A stretch of 10,293 bases of DNA, taken from contig CALUJT010000057.1 of NCBI GenBank assembly GCA_944321005.1, positions 1 to 10,293 on the forward strand. The letters run 5' to 3'. This stretch comes from an uncultured Atopobiaceae bacterium. Its GTDB lineage: Bacteria > Actinomycetota > Coriobacteriia > Coriobacteriales > Atopobiaceae. Of the stretch, positions 7,918-10,293 are shown piece by piece (the first letter of the stretch is position 1; every line of letters begins with the position of its first letter). The notes below the pieces were generated by a model that had not been told where the DNA came from, did not search any database, and was given only the letters and a program-made list of their open reading frames with translations. The position numbers and the translations under genes were made by a program.

Positions 7918-7945
7918 AAGATACCATCAGCGAAGGACTTTTCAA
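7918..7945 (-). promoter_or_regulatory. Promoter of the RAYT gene
   Basis: The minus strand carries TTGAAA (7940-7945) and TATCTT (7918-7923) with a 16-bp spacer, ending 26 nt before the ATG. The -35 is a five-of-six match. The region is AT-rich compared with its surroundings. Confidence 0.6.
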
Positions 7946-8060
7946 CAAGCATCAAGGTTTTCGACAAATTGACAAATCAGGGTTCTTGGCGATTAGACCA
8001 ATAGGGCGCAGCAGCACTGCCGAAGACGTCCCGCCGAACGGACGATCGTCGGCGTTTCAG

Positions 8061-8101
8061 ACCCGTCCCAAAACGTCTGCACGAAATAACACGTCCCCAA
8101 T
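8061..8101 (-). repeat. Repeat arm D1, inner right arm of the RAYT cassette
   Basis: Read on the minus strand it runs ATTGGGGACGTGTTATTTC, core GTGCAGACGT, then TTTGGGACGGGT. It is in the same orientation as arm D2 and inverted to arm C. Its core differs from arm C at two positions. The ACAGGT end carries one change (ACGGGT). Confidence 0.9.
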
Positions 8102-8111
8102 GTGCACAAAA

Positions 8112-8139
8112 GGACGGCGCCGCAGATGCGACGCCGTCC
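8112..8139 (-). terminator. Intrinsic terminator of the ptsI operon
   Basis: 12-nt arms (8112-8123 and 8128-8139) pair at 11 of 12 positions around the loop AGAT on the plus strand, and on the minus strand the stem is followed by TTTT. This is a canonical terminator lying 51 nt past the ptsI stop. Repeat arm D2 lies between the stop codon and the terminator. Confidence 0.85.
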
Positions 8140-8140
8140 A

Positions 8141-8184
8141 AAACCTGTCCCAAATAGTCTGAACGAAAAAACACGTCCCCAATT
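8141..8184 (-). repeat. Repeat arm D2, outer right border of the RAYT cassette
   Basis: On the minus strand it reads AATTGGGGACGTGTTTTTTC, core GTTCAGACTA, then TTTGGGACAGGTTT. It is the inverted partner of arm C. Including the preceding CTGCT, its border begins 2 nt after the ptsI stop codon. Confidence 0.92.
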
Positions 8185-8190
8185 AGCAGG

Positions 8191-9894
8191 CTAGCGGGCG
8201 GCGGCCTGGAGCATGGCCTTGACCTCGGTGGCGGTCTTGAGCTTCATGACCTTCTCGGTGAGGGCGTCGGCCTCGGCCTTGGTCCACTCGGAGATGATGC
8301 GACGGGTGCGCAGGATGGACGGGGCGGAGACGGAGTACTCGCTCAGGCCGAAGGAGATGAGAACCGGGATGAGCAGCGGGTCGGCCGCGGCCTCGCCGCA
8401 CATGCCCACCATGATGCCGGCCTTGTTGCCCTCCTCGATGATGCGCTTGAGCGAGCGCAGGACGGCGGGCTGGTAGACCTCGTAGAGGTAGCCCACCTTG
8501 TCGTTGCCGCGGTCGGCGCACATGGTGTAGCCGATGAGGTCGTTCGTGCCGATGGAGAAGAAGTCGCACTCGGCGGCGAGGTCGTCGGCGATGAGGGAGG
8601 CGGCGGGCGTCTCGATCATGGTGCCGACCTCGATGTCCTTGTTGTAGGCCACGCCGCGGGCGTCAAGATCGGCCTTGCACTCCTCGACGAGCGCCTTGAC
8701 CTGGCGAATCTCGTCGATGTTGGTCACCAGCGGCACCATGATCTTGATGTCGCCGAAGGCGGAGGCGCGAAGAAGGGCCGTGAGCTGGACCTTGTACTGC
8801 TCGGGGTTGTTGAGGCAGTAGCGGACCGCACGGTAACCCATGAAGGGGTTCTCCTCCTTCTGGAGGTTCATGTACGGGATCTCCTTGTCGCCGCCCACGT
8901 CGAGCGTGCGGATGATGACCGGCTGGTTCTTCATGCGCAGCGCGACCTTCTGGTACGCGGCGAACTGCTCGTCTTCGCTCGGGAGCTCCTTGGCGTCCAT
9001 GAAGAGGAACTCGGAGCGGAAGAGGCCGACGCCCTCGCAGTCGTGCTCGGCCGCGACGTTGGCGTCGTCCGGGTTGCCGATGTTGGCGACGAGAAGGACC
9101 TTGTCGCCGTCGCCGGTGACGGTGGGCTTGCCGCGATAGGCCTCGAGCGCCTGCTTCTCCTCGGCGAACTGCTTGGCCTTGGCACGGTAGTGGGCGAGGT
9201 CGTTGTCGTTGGGGTTCACCAGGACGCGGCCGCGGGAGCCGTCAACGATGACCATGTCGCCGCCCTTGACGTTCTTGGTGCAGTCCGCGACGGAGAGCAC
9301 GGCGGGAATCTCGAGCGCGCGGGCGATGATTGCGGAGTGGGACGTGCGGCCGCCGGTCTCGGTGACGATGCCGGCCACGTTGTCCTTGTCGATGTCCGCC
9401 GTCATCGAGGGCGTGAGCTCGTGGACGACCACGATGGAGTTCTCGGGCAGCGTGGAGAGGTCGACGACCTCCTTGCCCAGCAGGTCGGCGAGAAGCCCGG
9501 TCTTGACGTCGGCGACGTCGGCGGCGCGCTCGCGGAAGAGCTCGTCCTCCATGTTGGAGAACATGTTGTAGTACATGTCATAGGCCTCGGAGACGGCCTG
9601 CTCGGCGCACATGCCGGCTTCGATGGAGCCGTTGACCATCTCCTGGATGCCCTCGTCCTCGGCAAACTCGATGTGGGCGCCCATGATGGCGGCGGCCTCC
9701 TCGCCCACGGTCTGCGTCATGCGCTCGATCTGGGCGTTGGTCTGCTCGATGAACTTGGCGACAGCGGCGCCGTAGCGCTGCTTCTCGTCACCGGCATCGT
9801 CCGGCTTGTGCGGGGTGAAGCTCAGGTCGGGCTCGACGGCCACGCGCGCGACGCCGATCCCGATGCCGTCAGATGCGTTAACTCCCTCGTACAT
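8191..9894 (-). CDS. ptsI: Phosphoenolpyruvate-protein phosphotransferase (PTS enzyme I)
   Basis: Enzyme I takes phosphate from PEP onto a histidine and passes it to HPr, driving PTS sugar uptake; it is cytosolic. The product is 567 residues, normal for the family. The active-site histidine is His186 in GGRTSHSAIIAR. The C-terminal PEP-binding barrel has NIGNPDDANVAAEHDCEGVG, GLFRSEFLFM and IETPAA, the signature DFFSIGTNDLIGYTMCADR, and the catalytic Cys499 in GMCGE. The ATG at 9894 (MYEGVNASDG) is preferred because GGGGGAG lies 3 nt upstream and it gives the family length; a start 12 nt upstream (MGEN) lacks a well-spaced site. It lies 95 nt after a fruK-like gene on the same strand, probably in one operon, and ends at a clear terminator. 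HPr is not in the window. Confidence 0.96.
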   Translation of the reverse strand: MYEGVNASDGIGIGVARVAVEPDLSFTPHKPDDAGDEKQRYGAAVAKFIEQTNAQIERMTQTVGEEAAAIMGAHIEFAEDEGIQEMVNGSIEAGMCAEQAVSEAYDMYYNMFSNMEDELFRERAADVADVKTGLLADLLGKEVVDLSTLPENSIVVVHELTPSMTADIDKDNVAGIVTETGGRTSHSAIIARALEIPAVLSVADCTKNVKGGDMVIVDGSRGRVLVNPNDNDLAHYRAKAKQFAEEKQALEAYRGKPTVTGDGDKVLLVANIGNPDDANVAAEHDCEGVGLFRSEFLFMDAKELPSEDEQFAAYQKVALRMKNQPVIIRTLDVGGDKEIPYMNLQKEENPFMGYRAVRYCLNNPEQYKVQLTALLRASAFGDIKIMVPLVTNIDEIRQVKALVEECKADLDARGVAYNKDIEVGTMIETPAASLIADDLAAECDFFSIGTNDLIGYTMCADRGNDKVGYLYEVYQPAVLRSLKRIIEEGNKAGIMVGMCGEAAADPLLIPVLISFGLSEYSVSAPSILRTRRIISEWTKAEADALTEKVMKLKTATEVKAMLQAAAR

Positions 9895-9911
9895 GTTCTC
9901 CCCCATCCTTC

Positions 9912-9960
9912 TGGCCGAAAGCGGCCAAGCTGAACATTGTCTCGCCCCCGGGACCCGGGG
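9912..9960 (-). other. Intercistronic stems between the fruK-like gene and ptsI
   Basis: Two small GC stems lie in the 95-nt gap: TGGCCG/CGGCCA (9912-9917 with 9922-9927, loop AAAG) and CCCCGG/CCGGGG (9946-9951 with 9955-9960, loop GAC). Neither is followed by a T-run on the minus strand. They could modulate relative expression or RNA stability; the first is adjacent to the ptsI ribosome-binding site. Confidence 0.4.
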
Positions 9961-9989
9961 ACGGGATACCCCCACATGAGCGCGATACG

Positions 9990-10293
9990 CTATTGCTGCT
10001 TCTCGCCCTCCTCGACCGCGGCGGCAGCTGCCGCGCGGTCCTTGTTCGTCTGGATGTCCTGGGCGATGATGCCGGGAATGGCACGGCCCATCTTCTTGTA
10101 GAGCGCGGTGACCACGCGGTCGATCGTGGCGCGCTTTGCGATGCCCTTGCTCGCGGCGGTGGCGGTGCCGCACGCGGAGGCAAAGATGAGGGCGGTCTCG
10201 TAGTCGACGCCGCGCGTGACCTGCGAGAGGAAGCCGCCCACCATGGATTCGCCGGCGCCCGTGGCGTTGACGAGCTTGATCTTGGCGGTGGGG
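9990..10293 (-). CDS. fruK: PfkB-family sugar kinase, probable 1-phosphofructokinase (C-terminal 100 residues)
   Basis: Only the C-terminal 100 residues are visible; the gene continues beyond the right edge. They contain the second PfkB signature as NATGAGESMVGGF, then ASACGTATAASKGIA, a pattern typical of FruK and related tagatose-6-phosphate/1-phosphofructokinases. FruK makes fructose-1,6-bisphosphate from fructose-1-phosphate delivered by the fructose PTS, which fits the enzyme I gene next door. The PfkB signature normally reads GAGD with a catalytic Asp; here the codon at 10248-10250 is GAA, giving Glu. The C-terminus ends in an Ala/Glu-rich, charged tail (AAAAAAVEEGEKQQ). The symbol is tentative because the substrate-specificity half is not visible. 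Confidence 0.75.
   Translation of the reverse strand, partial: PTAKIKLVNATGAGESMVGGFLSQVTRGVDYETALIFASACGTATAASKGIAKRATIDRVVTALYKKMGRAIPGIIAQDIQTNKDRAAAAAAVEEGEKQQ

Noticed and set aside
9043..9933. Plus-strand open frame opposite ptsI
   Set aside because: Low-complexity shadow of ptsI with no domain or ribosome-binding support.
9895..10173. N-terminal extension of enzyme I up to 10173
   Set aside because: The extension overlaps the fruK-like gene in another frame, and the start at 9894 gives the normal family length and a good ribosome-binding site.

Overview
The window is GC-rich, densely coded bacterial DNA. Gene content and style (HydE/HydG/HydF maturases, a hexameric-type glutamate dehydrogenase, a fructose-type PTS enzyme I operon, strong purine-rich Shine-Dalgarno sites) suggest a strictly anaerobic fermentative actinobacterium, most likely a Coriobacteriia member such as an Olsenella/Atopobiaceae-type gut or oral organism. 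The taxon is inferred from gene style, not proven.

Layout. Positions 1-3252 (minus strand) hold a [FeFe]-hydrogenase maturation operon read right to left: a TM1266-type small regulator, hydE, hydG, and the first 54 codons of hydF, which runs off the left edge. Positions 3253-3544 hold a candidate promoter with an upstream imperfect palindrome, and a strong hairpin that probably ends the next transcript. Positions 3545-4900 (minus) are gdhA. Positions 4901-5203 hold the gdhA leader, a 102-nt perfect hairpin and a tRNA terminator. Two tRNA genes (Pro-TGG then Gly-TCC, minus) lie at 5204-5359 with a good promoter. On the plus strand follow a small membrane protein (5541-5996) and a diacylglycerol-kinase-family lipid kinase (6058-6981). 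Positions 6980-8184 hold a REP-associated tyrosine transposase (RAYT, minus strand) bounded by inverted copies of a repeat. Positions 8191-9894 (minus) are ptsI, preceded by the 3' end of a fruK-like PfkB kinase that runs off the right edge.

The main unusual feature is a repeat family at four loci (189-345, 5067-5168, 6980-7023, 8061-8184). Each arm is about 41-48 nt, starts with AATTGGGGACG and ends with TTTGGGACAGGT (one copy is shorter), and has a 10-nt variable core of fixed length in between. Where two arms form a palindrome, their cores are identical, but cores differ between loci. The only transposase gene in the window, a RAYT, is flanked by arms of this family, so it is the natural candidate for the enzyme that moves or maintains them. 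Elements sit at gene 3' ends: after hydG, after tRNA-Gly, overlapping the stop codon of the lipid kinase, and just after ptsI.

Metabolically the genes fit a fermenter that takes up sugars by PTS, assimilates ammonia with GdhA and disposes of electrons as H2 through an [FeFe]-hydrogenase whose structural gene is outside this window.
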